NCBI GenBank assembly: GCA_009665115.1
Contig: WJXE01000133.1
Coordinates: forward strand, 1-5,490
DNA from: Nitrosopumilales archaeon
GTDB taxonomy: Archaea; Thermoproteota; Nitrososphaeria; Nitrososphaerales; Nitrososphaeraceae
Direction of reading: 5' to 3'
Length of the DNA stretch: 5,490 bases
This document shows positions 1-5,490 of this stretch, one piece after another (within the stretch, counting starts at the first letter, position 1; each line of letters starts with the position of its first letter). Position numbers and translations under genes: made by a program. The notes beneath the pieces are model-generated. The model saw only the letters and a list, made by a program, of their open reading frames with translations, did not search any database and was not told where the DNA came from.

Positions 1-49
1 GCACATTCCATAAGATTAATTCTCAAGTAACATTATTTATTCCATATCG

Positions 50-238
50 TTGGCTTCTAATCCAGTAAGGAGAATTATTATAGAACATTTAATACGAGCC
101 CTGCTGAGTAATGATAGAACCCAGGCTCTTAATATAGGACTGAAAACCAAGTTAGCTCGGTCAGGGATTTTTCATCAATACTTAGCTGGGAAGGCACCTC
201 TCAGGATCACATTATATATACTCATGGAATGGATGTAA
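50..238 (+). CDS. Hypothetical protein, 62 aa; possible 5' part of a broken gene
   Basis: I do not recognise this protein. It would start with TTG, the only conventional start after the in-frame stop at 17-19. It is basic and mostly helical in character, with several Arg and Lys residues in the first 40 positions and a hydrophobic end (LYILMEW). No signal peptide, metal-binding motif or catalytic motif is visible. It ends at a TAA (236-238), and the same frame stays open afterwards to 538, so it may be the front of a gene interrupted by one stop codon. The frame one base ahead also reads protein-like from about 139 to 244, which further suggests decay or a frameshift. No good Shine-Dalgarno sequence precedes it; an AT-rich stretch at about 31-42 could hold a TATA element, but the spacing is poor. 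Coding status is uncertain. Confidence 0.3.
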   Translation: MASNPVRRIIIEHLIRALLSNDRTQALNIGLKTKLARSGIFHQYLAGKAPLRITLYILMEWM

Positions 239-244
239 CTATTA

Positions 245-538
245 TTGGCAATACTTAGAGTCTACAGGCGAAATTCGATGTTTATGGACTTGGCAGACCT
301 GGTGGAAGAAATTAGTACTTTGGGATTAGTCGATGCGCTGCAAAAATATCACAACAAGCCACTTGAAATGGAAGCCAAAAGCATAGTGGCAGGGCCTAGC
401 TTTCTTCAGTACCTAAACAAATTATTTCAAATCCAAATATCAGCTGGAGATATCATACAATTTGAATCTGGAAACACAAGCAAATACTATATGCTTTCAG
501 CGAATGGAACCTGGGATGAGGTTATCAAGCTACAATAA
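245..538 (+). CDS. Hypothetical protein, up to 97 aa
   Basis: This is an unrecognised small soluble protein. The frame can start at TTG 245, ATG 278 or ATG 284; the last two fit better because the acidic helical segment MDLADLVEEI begins there. Codons after 284 favour purines in the first position, as real coding sequence does. The first half (from MDLADLVEEI to about KSIVAG) looks helical. The second half (ISAGDIIQFES, then YYMLSANGTWDEV) looks like short beta strands with a conserved-looking Trp-Asp. There are no membrane segments and no cysteine motif. It shares its reading frame with the segment at 50-238, separated by a single TAA, so it may be the 3' part of that gene or an independent gene. 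No Shine-Dalgarno sequence is evident. Function cannot be inferred. Confidence 0.4.
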   Translation: MAILRVYRRNSMFMDLADLVEEISTLGLVDALQKYHNKPLEMEAKSIVAGPSFLQYLNKLFQIQISAGDIIQFESGNTSKYYMLSANGTWDEVIKLQ

Positions 539-543
539 TGTCC

Positions 544-815
544 CTACAGACGAGAAAGCGGCAAAGCAAATGCCTCTTGGATATTGTTATTCTGCAGGCA
601 TTCGTGGTTAATAGCAAATTTCATTAATAAGTAACTCACGTACTGTTGTTCAGCTGCAATCTTCAAAGCCAGAATTGCTAAACCCACAATCGTAATACAC
701 TCGAATATGTTGCTGTAAATCTGGGGTCACAAATTGGTAGACAGTACATATGCATATGCAGGATTATTTGTAATTGCTTTCGATAATGATATACAGCCAA
801 TATAGATAAAATCAT
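544..815 (-). pseudogene. Possible decayed small gene in three overlapping frames
   Basis: Three short minus-strand frames overlap in tandem. The first starts at ATG 815 (MILSILAVYHYRK...) and closes at 678. The second is open from about 763 to 650 and contains TPDLQQHIRVYYDCGFSNSG. The third is open from 726 to 544 and contains LKIAAEQQYVSYLLMKFAI, with a GTG at 687 allowing a 47-aa product. Joining the second and third near 665 would give one plausible helical protein, consistent with frameshift decay. ATG 815 lies about 26 bp downstream of a TATA-like element on this strand, as expected for a leaderless archaeal gene. No family is recognised. Short open frames like these also arise by chance, so confidence is low. 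Confidence 0.2.
747..758. repeat. 12-bp perfect palindrome, CATATG repeated twice
   Basis: CATATGCATATG is its own reverse complement and also a tandem repeat of a 6-bp palindrome. It lies about 100 bp from the TATA-like element and inside the possible decayed minus-strand gene. It could be a protein-binding site or simple-sequence chance in AT-rich DNA. Confidence 0.35.
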
Positions 816-835
816 TGTGTTTTCCTAATCAAAGC

Positions 836-846
836 TATACTTATAA
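836..846. promoter_or_regulatory. TATA-like element usable on both strands
   Basis: The sequence TATACTTATAA reads as a TATA box on the + strand, and its complement TTATAAGTATA reads as one on the - strand. On the + strand a start of transcription about 26 bp downstream falls at roughly 865-870, directly at ATG 865 and just before the Shine-Dalgarno sequence of the cyclase gene. On the - strand the same spacing leads to ATG 815. This is inference from archaeal promoter spacing; no transcript evidence is available. Confidence 0.4.
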
Positions 847-861
847 TTCGCAATTTTGATT

Positions 862-872
862 GTTATGATAAC
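862..872. promoter_or_regulatory. 11-bp palindrome at the predicted cyclase transcription start
   Basis: GTTATGATAAC has two 5-bp arms around a central G. It covers ATG 865 and lies between the TATA-like element and the Shine-Dalgarno sequence, where a repressor would block initiation. It is short enough to be chance. Confidence 0.25.
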
Positions 873-879
873 GAGGTGA
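873..879 (+). promoter_or_regulatory. Strong Shine-Dalgarno sequence with no conventional start after it
   Basis: GAGGTGA is a perfect 7-base match to the usual archaeal 16S rRNA 3' end (UCACCUC). No ATG, GTG or TTG lies at a normal distance downstream in the cyclase frame. At 6 bases spacing there is an in-frame ATA (886-888); the first TTG is 40 bases away at 919. The last three bases of this motif are the in-frame TGA (877-879). The motif suggests that the cyclase is translated from upstream of 919. Confidence 0.45.
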
Positions 880-918
880 AATAATATAACTACAGAGCAG
901 AGGCAGACTATACTTAAT

Positions 919-1866
919 TTGTATAATTCCGGAATAATGCCAGATATAATTGCTCTTGAGTTGGATATAACCCAAGAGGAGGTCATGCGAATCATTCAAA
1001 AGGAGAACAGCGAAGAGGAAAGAAGAAAAATGACCGCCAAAAATGTCTCTGACGTTCCACTGTTAAGCAAGTTTTATCTTGATGAAGTGGTTAACATCAA
1101 TAAAGCTATTAAACTAGCACAATCCAGAATGTGGGGGGCTCTGAAAGTAGGATCTGACTTTAATATCTCAATGGAAGAGACCCAAAACATTCTGGAAATC
1201 TATGCGAAGTCCAAGGTTACTCTAGTGATTTTGCACGTAGATTTAGTGGAATCAACTAGACTGCTAATGACGCTTCCTGTCGATAGGCTTGCGACGATAA
1301 TCCAGGCTTTTAGTCAGGAAATGTCCTTAATGATAGCAGCATACGGCGGATATGTACTAAAATACATTGGGGATGCAATCCTAGCTTTTTTTGTGGTTGA
1401 CTCTAGTGACTTCTACCTGCCGTCCATTAACGCGGTAAATTGCGCTTGCTCTATGATCAAAGTAGTTCGGGAGGGTCTAAATCCAATATTAAATCAATAT
1501 GATTATCCTGAGCTGAATGTAAGAATTGGAATTGATGTTGGTGAGAATGCGGTAGTACAATACGGATGGGAGACTCGCACGATAGATGGAAAAATTGTAT
1601 CGAAAAGGCCCCAGCTCGATATATTAGGTTATACGATGAGCATCGCAACCAAGATGACTACACTCGCAAAGCCCGATCAAATCATAATCGGCCAATTAGT
1701 GTATGAGGTACTGGAAGACAAACAAAAGTCTACTTTTAGACAATTACCACTAAGCCCACTTATTTGGAATTATTCTAGTAGTAATACTGGAGATATTTAT
1801 CATCTATATGTCAGCTTGAGTGAGAATGAAAGGACCATTCAAGATAGTCTCAATCTGACAGAGTAA
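919..1866 (+). CDS. Class III adenylate/guanylate cyclase family protein, soluble, with N-terminal HTH-like segment
   Basis: This protein is predicted to make cyclic AMP from ATP in the cytoplasm. Numbered from TTG 919, it has 315 residues and no signal peptide or membrane segment. Residues 1-27 form the end of a helix-turn-helix-like unit (ALELDITQEEVMRII), residues about 49-99 are helical, and residues about 100-268 are the cyclase domain. Metal-binding aspartates are D108 (HVDLVEST) and D152 (KYIGD). Lys148 and Asp234 (LDILG) occupy the adenine-selecting positions, which favours ATP over GTP. The transition-state Asn and Arg of active cyclases are replaced by Ser241 and Lys245 (SIATK), so activity may be reduced or the family may differ here. 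The HTH-like helix clearly extends upstream in frame (TEQRQTILN before residue 1), so the real start is probably earlier; 919 is only the first conventional start after the TGA at 877-879. The gene converges on mcm. The family assignment is firm; activity and start are not. Confidence 0.9.
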   Translation: MYNSGIMPDIIALELDITQEEVMRIIQKENSEEERRKMTAKNVSDVPLLSKFYLDEVVNINKAIKLAQSRMWGALKVGSDFNISMEETQNILEIYAKSKVTLVILHVDLVESTRLLMTLPVDRLATIIQAFSQEMSLMIAAYGGYVLKYIGDAILAFFVVDSSDFYLPSINAVNCACSMIKVVREGLNPILNQYDYPELNVRIGIDVGENAVVQYGWETRTIDGKIVSKRPQLDILGYTMSIATKMTTLAKPDQIIIGQLVYEVLEDKQKSTFRQLPLSPLIWNYSSSNTGDIYHLYVSLSENERTIQDSLNLTE

Positions 1867-1898
1867 ATTTTATTATGTCCCTCATACTTTGCAAATAC

Positions 1899-1905
1899 TT
1901 TTTTT
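1899..1905 (+). terminator. T-run terminator for the cyclase gene
   Basis: Seven consecutive T residues lie 33 bp after the cyclase stop codon, with another T-rich patch (ATTTTATT) right after the stop. Archaeal RNA polymerase stops at such U-tracts without a hairpin. The run reaches into the last codon of the convergent mcm gene. On the minus strand only a weak T-rich patch follows mcm, so mcm termination is less clear. Confidence 0.4.
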
Positions 1906-3973
1906 ATGCTTTGGCGTAAGAGCCCGATTTCCTTTCGTATATCTGTCCGTTTTGCATAGCCTTTTTGATAAAAGTTCTTGCCTCCTCCTCAGTGAATTTC
2001 CCTGTCTTTGCAAGCTCATTAATGAAATTCTTTTCTTCTACATCATTTTTATCTTGTCCAGAAAGTGCATTAAAAACTTCCATAAATACCTTCAACTTGG
2101 AGATCTCGCTGTGAGGCTTGCCATGCAGTACACCTAGATCTACCCTTCCCGTGTTAACATCAACCCCCGCAGTTTCTAACATTCTTTGCACAAGGTAGAT
2201 TGCACGTTCCGCATCATCGGTCTCCACTTTGTCTTTTAGCAACAATCTCGCCCTTGCCGTAGATAGTCTAATCAGACCTTCAAGCTGTCTGGGTGTAACG
2301 GTGATCATACCTTCGGAGTCGACATTTCTCATTTTCATGTAATAATTTTTAATAATATCGATTGCTTCAATCGTTAGCCGTGGTTCGATCTGTTTCGAAA
2401 ATGCAAGATATTTACTGAACAGATCTATATCGATCGCAGGATGCGCTGCACGTCCTGAATCACGATGAAGCTCCAAAATGTGACTCGCTACACGGCTATC
2501 CTTCTCTTTCTCTGGCGTGTCTCTAACCACATAAATGATGTCAAATCGAGTCAAAAGCGGAATGGGCAAATTAACATTCTCTGTTATATTCTTGAATGGA
2601 TCATACTTCCCATAGAGCGGGTTCGCTGCCGACAAGATGGAAGTTCGTGCATTTAATGTGGCAACAATACCTCCTTTTGCTACAGAGCAGGTCTGTTGTT
2701 CCATAACTTCATGCAATGCTGAGCGGTCTTCAGGCTTTATCTTATCAAACTCATCAATGCAAACCAAACCCTGGTCTCCTAACACCACAGCCCCAGCTTC
2801 GAGCATCATTATCCCAGACTTGTCTCGAATTACGGCAGCAGTCAGACCTGCTGCTGTCGTACCTCGTCCAGAGGTATAAAGACCCCTCGGTGCAATTTTA
2901 GCGGCGAACTTTAACATTTCCGATTTTGCAGTGCCAGGATCGCCGACCAAAAAGATATTGAGATCTCCCCTGCGGGTTGATCCGTCTTCTAGTTTTTTTG
3001 TTACTGATCCTACTATTAATAATAAAATTGCTTCTTTGATTACTTCGTGACCGTAGACGTGGGGAGCAAAAGAAGCTATAAGTTTGTCATATGCATCCGG
3101 TTTGCTTGCTATAGCCAAGATCTGTTTTTCATCTTCTGTGCTAATTGCTATTCTTTCGACAGTTCGCATCTCCTTGCTACCGGCCCGTCCGCCAAGGTAT
3201 TCAATGTTATTTCCTTCCATTCGTAACCGGAATAGGCTAGTCTTTACTTGCGGGGAGATTTGGTCTTGCTCTATTCTGATAATACCTGTTAACATAATTC
3301 TGTCTCCCGGTCGACATTGATCAACAAGGTCACCCATCACTGTGACTTCCACATAGTGTGGGAGCTGACCAGCTGGTAGATCCTCAGGTAATTCCTGAAG
3401 TCTTACCATTTGAAAGTCACTAAAAATGCTATTTTCCGGATCCATCTCAAGCTCTTTCTCTGAACAGTTTATGCACTTCAAAGGTTGTCTCAGTTGTAGT
3501 CCTTTCAATTGCGCTTCGGTAATGGTGTTACAGTTGAGGCAGCGATAGCCGATCTTCTTGGCAAGTGGTTTAACCTCGGATGACCTCACGACCATACCCG
3601 AAACTCCAATTAATTTGTCTATTACCTCGGCATTTATATCTCGCAAGCCCTTCTGTACGGTATAATTTCCTATTCTAACTTTGATTTTATCTCGTATTTC
3701 CAATGCGTAATCTGGGTGGATTTCGGTTAGAATTGATAACACCGCGGCATTAAATGCCTCTAACATTTCGTCTGGATTATGTGTGATATGCTTGGCAAGA
3801 TCTGGCCTAAATGTATCGAAATCAATATAATCAACTACAAGTGAAACAGAGTTCGAGGCCATCATATGGTTAATACTATCAAAATACTTGTAGGTCCCAT
3901 CTTTATCTTTAAATGATCGTAAAAACTTTTCTAAATTGTTGGATAATGCCGCTAAGGTTTGTTGCTCAGACAA
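1904..3973 (-). CDS. mcm: Replicative DNA helicase MCM
   Basis: This is the archaeal minichromosome maintenance protein, which forms a hexamer that unwinds DNA 3' to 5' at replication forks using ATP. At 689 residues it has normal length. Residues about 1-100 are the N-terminal helical domain. A C4 zinc site (C145, C148, C167, C170) and the OB fold follow to about 260. The AAA+ motor has Walker A GDPGTAKS (344-351), Walker B CIDEFD (D407, E408), the pre-sensor-1 hairpin Lys433, sensor 1 Asn451 (SAANP), the arginine finger R476 (LLTRFD) and sensor 2 R562 (TPRQ). Residues about 625-689 form a winged-helix tail. All key residues are present and no intein interrupts the motor. The start is TTG: an in-frame stop lies 9 bases upstream and the next ATG, at residue 37, would remove part of the N-terminal domain. 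The start overlaps the gins23 end by 8 nt, suggesting coupled translation. Confidence 0.97.
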   Translation of the reverse strand: MSEQQTLAALSNNLEKFLRSFKDKDGTYKYFDSINHMMASNSVSLVVDYIDFDTFRPDLAKHITHNPDEMLEAFNAAVLSILTEIHPDYALEIRDKIKVRIGNYTVQKGLRDINAEVIDKLIGVSGMVVRSSEVKPLAKKIGYRCLNCNTITEAQLKGLQLRQPLKCINCSEKELEMDPENSIFSDFQMVRLQELPEDLPAGQLPHYVEVTVMGDLVDQCRPGDRIMLTGIIRIEQDQISPQVKTSLFRLRMEGNNIEYLGGRAGSKEMRTVERIAISTEDEKQILAIASKPDAYDKLIASFAPHVYGHEVIKEAILLLIVGSVTKKLEDGSTRRGDLNIFLVGDPGTAKSEMLKFAAKIAPRGLYTSGRGTTAAGLTAAVIRDKSGIMMLEAGAVVLGDQGLVCIDEFDKIKPEDRSALHEVMEQQTCSVAKGGIVATLNARTSILSAANPLYGKYDPFKNITENVNLPIPLLTRFDIIYVVRDTPEKEKDSRVASHILELHRDSGRAAHPAIDIDLFSKYLAFSKQIEPRLTIEAIDIIKNYYMKMRNVDSEGMITVTPRQLEGLIRLSTARARLLLKDKVETDDAERAIYLVQRMLETAGVDVNTGRVDLGVLHGKPHSEISKLKVFMEVFNALSGQDKNDVEEKNFINELAKTGKFTEEEARTFIKKAMQNGQIYERKSGSYAKA

Positions 3974-4553
3974 ATTTCTTTAACACTCTCTGTTTGAATG
4001 TTGAAGAAGAATTGTGAACAAGAATATAGAGTTCATTTTCTTCAGCTGAGAGTTTTTCTTTTAGTTCTGGTGAAAGAGGAGACGCGGCTGCGAGCTTGAC
4101 AATTTTTTCGAGACGAGAAGCTATGAACGAGTTCATTGAAACTATCAGATTTTCCCTTTCTCTTTCCTTCAAACCCTCTAAATAATCATTAACTCTAATA
4201 TAAAAATCGGTATCTATTCCGGACAGATCATGAGGCTTTGCTATTCTTTCGCGATTCAAAGCTCTGGAAATATATGTAGAGACGTGATTATCTGGAATTT
4301 CAACAGTGTCTTGGTCCAACAAAATTTTTGCTACCCATCGAGGAAGGGATGATAGATCACCTTCCTTTGCGTCGATTGTGAGGCCGCCTACAGACACATT
4401 TACATCTCGTTTGTATGATACCCTAACTTCTTCCATCAAATATTCTATACGATAAGCGCCTTGAATAATTTTGACCTCATTATCTGAAGAAGTATTACTA
4501 GGCAATCTAACTGTGTTGAGTATATAATTATTGATCGTTATATCTTTTGTCAA
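3966..4553 (-). CDS. gins23: GINS complex subunit, Gins23 type
   Basis: GINS binds MCM and the Cdc45/GAN nuclease to form the active replicative helicase. The 195-residue protein has a small beta-rich B domain first (about residues 33-87, with the signature G65, LPRW at 70-73 and VEIP) and then a helical A domain (about 90-195). The B-then-A order is that of Psf2/Psf3 and archaeal Gins23; Sld5/Psf1 and Gins51 have the reverse. In Sulfolobus gins23 is likewise next to mcm. The start is TTG 4553: the frame is open upstream to a stop at 4602-4604 but has no other ATG, GTG or TTG there, and the first internal ATG is residue 40, inside the B domain. There is no Shine-Dalgarno sequence. A 6-bp-stem inverted repeat ends 2 bases before the start. 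The subtype rests on domain order and gene context. Confidence 0.88.
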   Translation of the reverse strand: MTKDITINNYILNTVRLPSNTSSDNEVKIIQGAYRIEYLMEEVRVSYKRDVNVSVGGLTIDAKEGDLSSLPRWVAKILLDQDTVEIPDNHVSTYISRALNRERIAKPHDLSGIDTDFYIRVNDYLEGLKERERENLIVSMNSFIASRLEKIVKLAAASPLSPELKEKLSAEENELYILVHNSSSTFKQRVLKKFV

Positions 4554-4555
4554 GA

Positions 4556-4572
4556 CAGCTTTTGTTAAGCTG
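4556..4572 (-). repeat. Inverted repeat (6-bp arms) just before the gins23 start
   Basis: CAGCTT and AAGCTG are perfect complements separated by a 5-base loop. On the gins23 strand the hairpin ends 2 bases before the TTG. In a transcript with a leader it could hide the start region; in DNA it could be an operator. Mechanism is inferred only from position. Confidence 0.45.
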
Positions 4573-4579
4573 CGAGCTA

Positions 4580-4595
4580 AACTCGAAGGCGAGTT
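4580..4595. repeat. Second inverted repeat (6-bp arms) between the divergent replication genes
   Basis: AACTCG and CGAGTT are perfect complements around a 4-base AAGG loop. A further CGAG at 4573-4576 can pair with the CTCG at 4582-4585, so two mutually exclusive pairings exist. The element lies between the TATA box of rfcS and the gins23 start, beside the TATA-like TAACTAAATAA (4594-4604 complement) that could serve gins23. It is well placed for a regulator acting on both promoters. Confidence 0.45.
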
Positions 4596-4604
4596 ATTTA
4601 GTTA
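4594..4604 (-). promoter_or_regulatory. Weak TATA-like element for the gins23-mcm operon
   Basis: On the minus strand this reads as TAACTAAATAA. With usual archaeal spacing the transcript would begin near 4574, giving a leader of about 20 bases without a Shine-Dalgarno sequence. The match is only moderate, and a leaderless start from a poorer element near 4578-4582 is also possible. Confidence 0.3.
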
Positions 4605-4615
4605 ACTTATTATGA

Positions 4616-4623
4616 TATAAAAA
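4616..4623 (+). promoter_or_regulatory. TATA box of rfcS, leaderless layout
   Basis: TATAAAAA is centred about 26 bp before ATG 4645, the spacing at which archaeal transcripts begin at the start codon itself. No Shine-Dalgarno sequence precedes the ATG, in agreement with a leaderless message. This is the clearest promoter in the window. Confidence 0.65.
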
Positions 4624-4644
4624 TAGTCAGGTAGTCCAGCACGC

Positions 4645-5490
4645 ATGCCAACAATAAACAAAAATCTCTCAAATTTGATGTGGGTTGAGAAATATCGCCC
4701 GTTAACACTAAATGAAGTTATAGACCAAAAAGAAATTGTCAACGCTCTGCGTCAACTTACCAATATTCCAAATGAGCTGCCGCATTTGTTATTTGCCGGT
4801 CCTCCAGGAGTGGGAAAGACTACAACCGCCTTGTGTATCGCGCGACAACTGCTAGGAGAAGAATGGCGGAGGGATACTCTCGAGTTAAATGCGTCTGACG
4901 AAAGAGGGATCAAGATGGTTCGGGAGAGGGTCAAGGAATTCGCCGCGGTCATGAAGCTAATTACCGGTAACAGGGACGAGAAACCGTTTAGAATAATTAT
5001 ACTTGATGAAGCAGATGAGATGACTTCTGAAGCGCAGACTGCCCTAAGGAGAATCATTGAAGACAGCTCGAGAACGACTCGCTTCATTATTATTTGTAAT
5101 TATCTGTCCCAGATAATTGAGCCTCTGCAGAGTAGGTGTGTAGTCTTTCGGTTTACAAGATTGGCGAAGGAAGACCTCGTACGACACCTAAAAACGATCT
5201 GTGAAAAAGAAGGAGCTAAATTTGAAGAAAAAGCACTCTCACAGATCTATGATGCCACTTCTGGAGACTTACGCCACTCTATTAACATACTCCAGGCGTC
5301 GGCTGGCATGGGGTCCGTAACACACGCCAATGTAATTGCATCAAGAGGGCTTTCAGGCAAATCCAAAGTCGGAGAAGTTATTAGACTAGCTCTTGCTGGT
5401 AGGTTCACTGACGCCAGGGTCAAACTATTTGAATTGACAAACGTGTATGGAATGTCTGAAAATGATTTTCTCAAATATGCTAATCAGGAA
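4645..5490 (+). CDS. rfcS: Replication factor C small subunit (partial, C-terminus beyond window)
   Basis: RfcS is the ATPase subunit of the archaeal clamp loader, which with the large subunit RfcL opens PCNA and places it on primed DNA. The window shows 282 residues; family members are about 320, so roughly the last 40 are missing at the edge. Visible motifs are the RFC-box entry MWVEKYRP (12-19), Walker A GPPGVGKT (52-59), the LNASDERG segment (81-88), Walker B DEAD (121-124), sensor 1 Asn152, the SRC arginine finger (163-165) and sensor 2 R210 (GDLRHSIN). The C-terminal collar helices begin near 230. All catalytic residues are intact. ATG 4645 is the first start after an in-frame stop at 4624-4626 and fits the TATA box. 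It is transcribed away from gins23-mcm, with 91 bp between the start codons. Confidence 0.96.
   Translation, partial: MPTINKNLSNLMWVEKYRPLTLNEVIDQKEIVNALRQLTNIPNELPHLLFAGPPGVGKTTTALCIARQLLGEEWRRDTLELNASDERGIKMVRERVKEFAAVMKLITGNRDEKPFRIIILDEADEMTSEAQTALRRIIEDSSRTTRFIIICNYLSQIIEPLQSRCVVFRFTRLAKEDLVRHLKTICEKEGAKFEEKALSQIYDATSGDLRHSINILQASAGMGSVTHANVIASRGLSGKSKVGEVIRLALAGRFTDARVKLFELTNVYGMSENDFLKYANQE

Larger units (their letters stand above)
539..918. other. 380-bp intergenic stretch without a convincing gene
   Basis: This stretch separates the hypothetical frames from the cyclase. On the + strand all frames are closed often. On the - strand there are overlapping fragments with protein-like composition (described separately). 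It also holds a 12-bp palindrome, a TATA-like element usable in both directions near 836-846, an 11-bp palindrome at 862-872 and a Shine-Dalgarno sequence at 873-879. I see no tRNA cloverleaf, no C/D-box pair and no repeat array. Confidence 0.6.

Noticed and set aside
571..600. Inverted repeat TGCCT...AGGCA as a terminator for the hypothetical frame ending at 538
   Set aside because: The arms are only 5 bp with a 20-base loop and no T-run follows.
539..918. Transposon remnant, tRNA or guide RNA in the gap
   Set aside because: No terminal inverted repeats, target duplications, cloverleaf arms or paired C and D boxes could be found by eye.
1457..1648. Minus-strand frame inside the cyclase gene
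   Set aside because: It is antisense to the cyclase domain, including its conserved motifs.
2870..2990. Possible intein in the MCM ATP-binding region
   Set aside because: Walker A and its surroundings are continuous and at normal spacing, with no insertion.
1904..3973. Open frames on the + strand opposite mcm (for example 2465-2656, 2637-2879, 3084-3320)
   Set aside because: They lie entirely antisense to mcm, whose motifs are complete, and their translations show no domain character.
4752..5474. Open frames on the - strand opposite rfcS (4752-5087 and 5247-5474)
   Set aside because: They are antisense to the intact RfcS coding sequence; the Ser/Leu-rich composition is typical of a shadow frame.

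Overview
The window reads as chromosomal DNA of an archaeon, most likely a Nitrososphaeria (Thaumarchaeota) lineage. The evidence is a single-polypeptide archaeal MCM helicase preceded by an archaeal GINS gene, a replication factor C small subunit (RfcS), promoter layouts of archaeal type (a TATA box about 26 bp before a leaderless ATG), several TTG starts and fairly AT-rich DNA. The lineage is inferred from overall gene character; no database comparison was possible.

Layout. Positions 1-538 hold two small reading frames on the + strand. They lie in the same frame, are separated by one TAA, and have no recognisable function; they may be one broken gene. Positions 539-918 have no convincing gene. 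This gap contains overlapping minus-strand frames that look like a decayed small gene, a 12-bp palindrome, and a TATA-like element usable in both directions. Positions 919-1866 (+) encode a soluble class III nucleotide cyclase with an N-terminal helix-turn-helix-like segment. Its true start is unclear: the helical segment continues upstream of the first conventional start codon, toward a strong Shine-Dalgarno sequence and an in-frame TGA. The cyclase converges on mcm with a 37-bp gap.

Positions 1904-4553 (-) form a gins23-mcm operon whose genes overlap by 8 nt, both starting with TTG. Positions 4554-4644 are a divergent control region with two adjacent perfect 6-bp inverted repeats and a clear TATA box for the next gene. 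Positions 4645-5490 (+) encode the RFC small subunit, cut off by the window edge.

Together the right-hand two thirds is a replisome cluster. GINS and MCM form the replicative helicase core, and RFC loads the PCNA sliding clamp. The divergent arrangement would let one short region control both helicase and clamp-loader genes. The cyclase next door suggests cyclic-nucleotide signalling, with no sequence evidence that it is linked to replication. I see no mobile element, CRISPR array, tRNA or rRNA, and no clearly new multi-gene system. The most unusual points are the cyclase start, its altered catalytic pair, and the paired hairpins between the replication genes.
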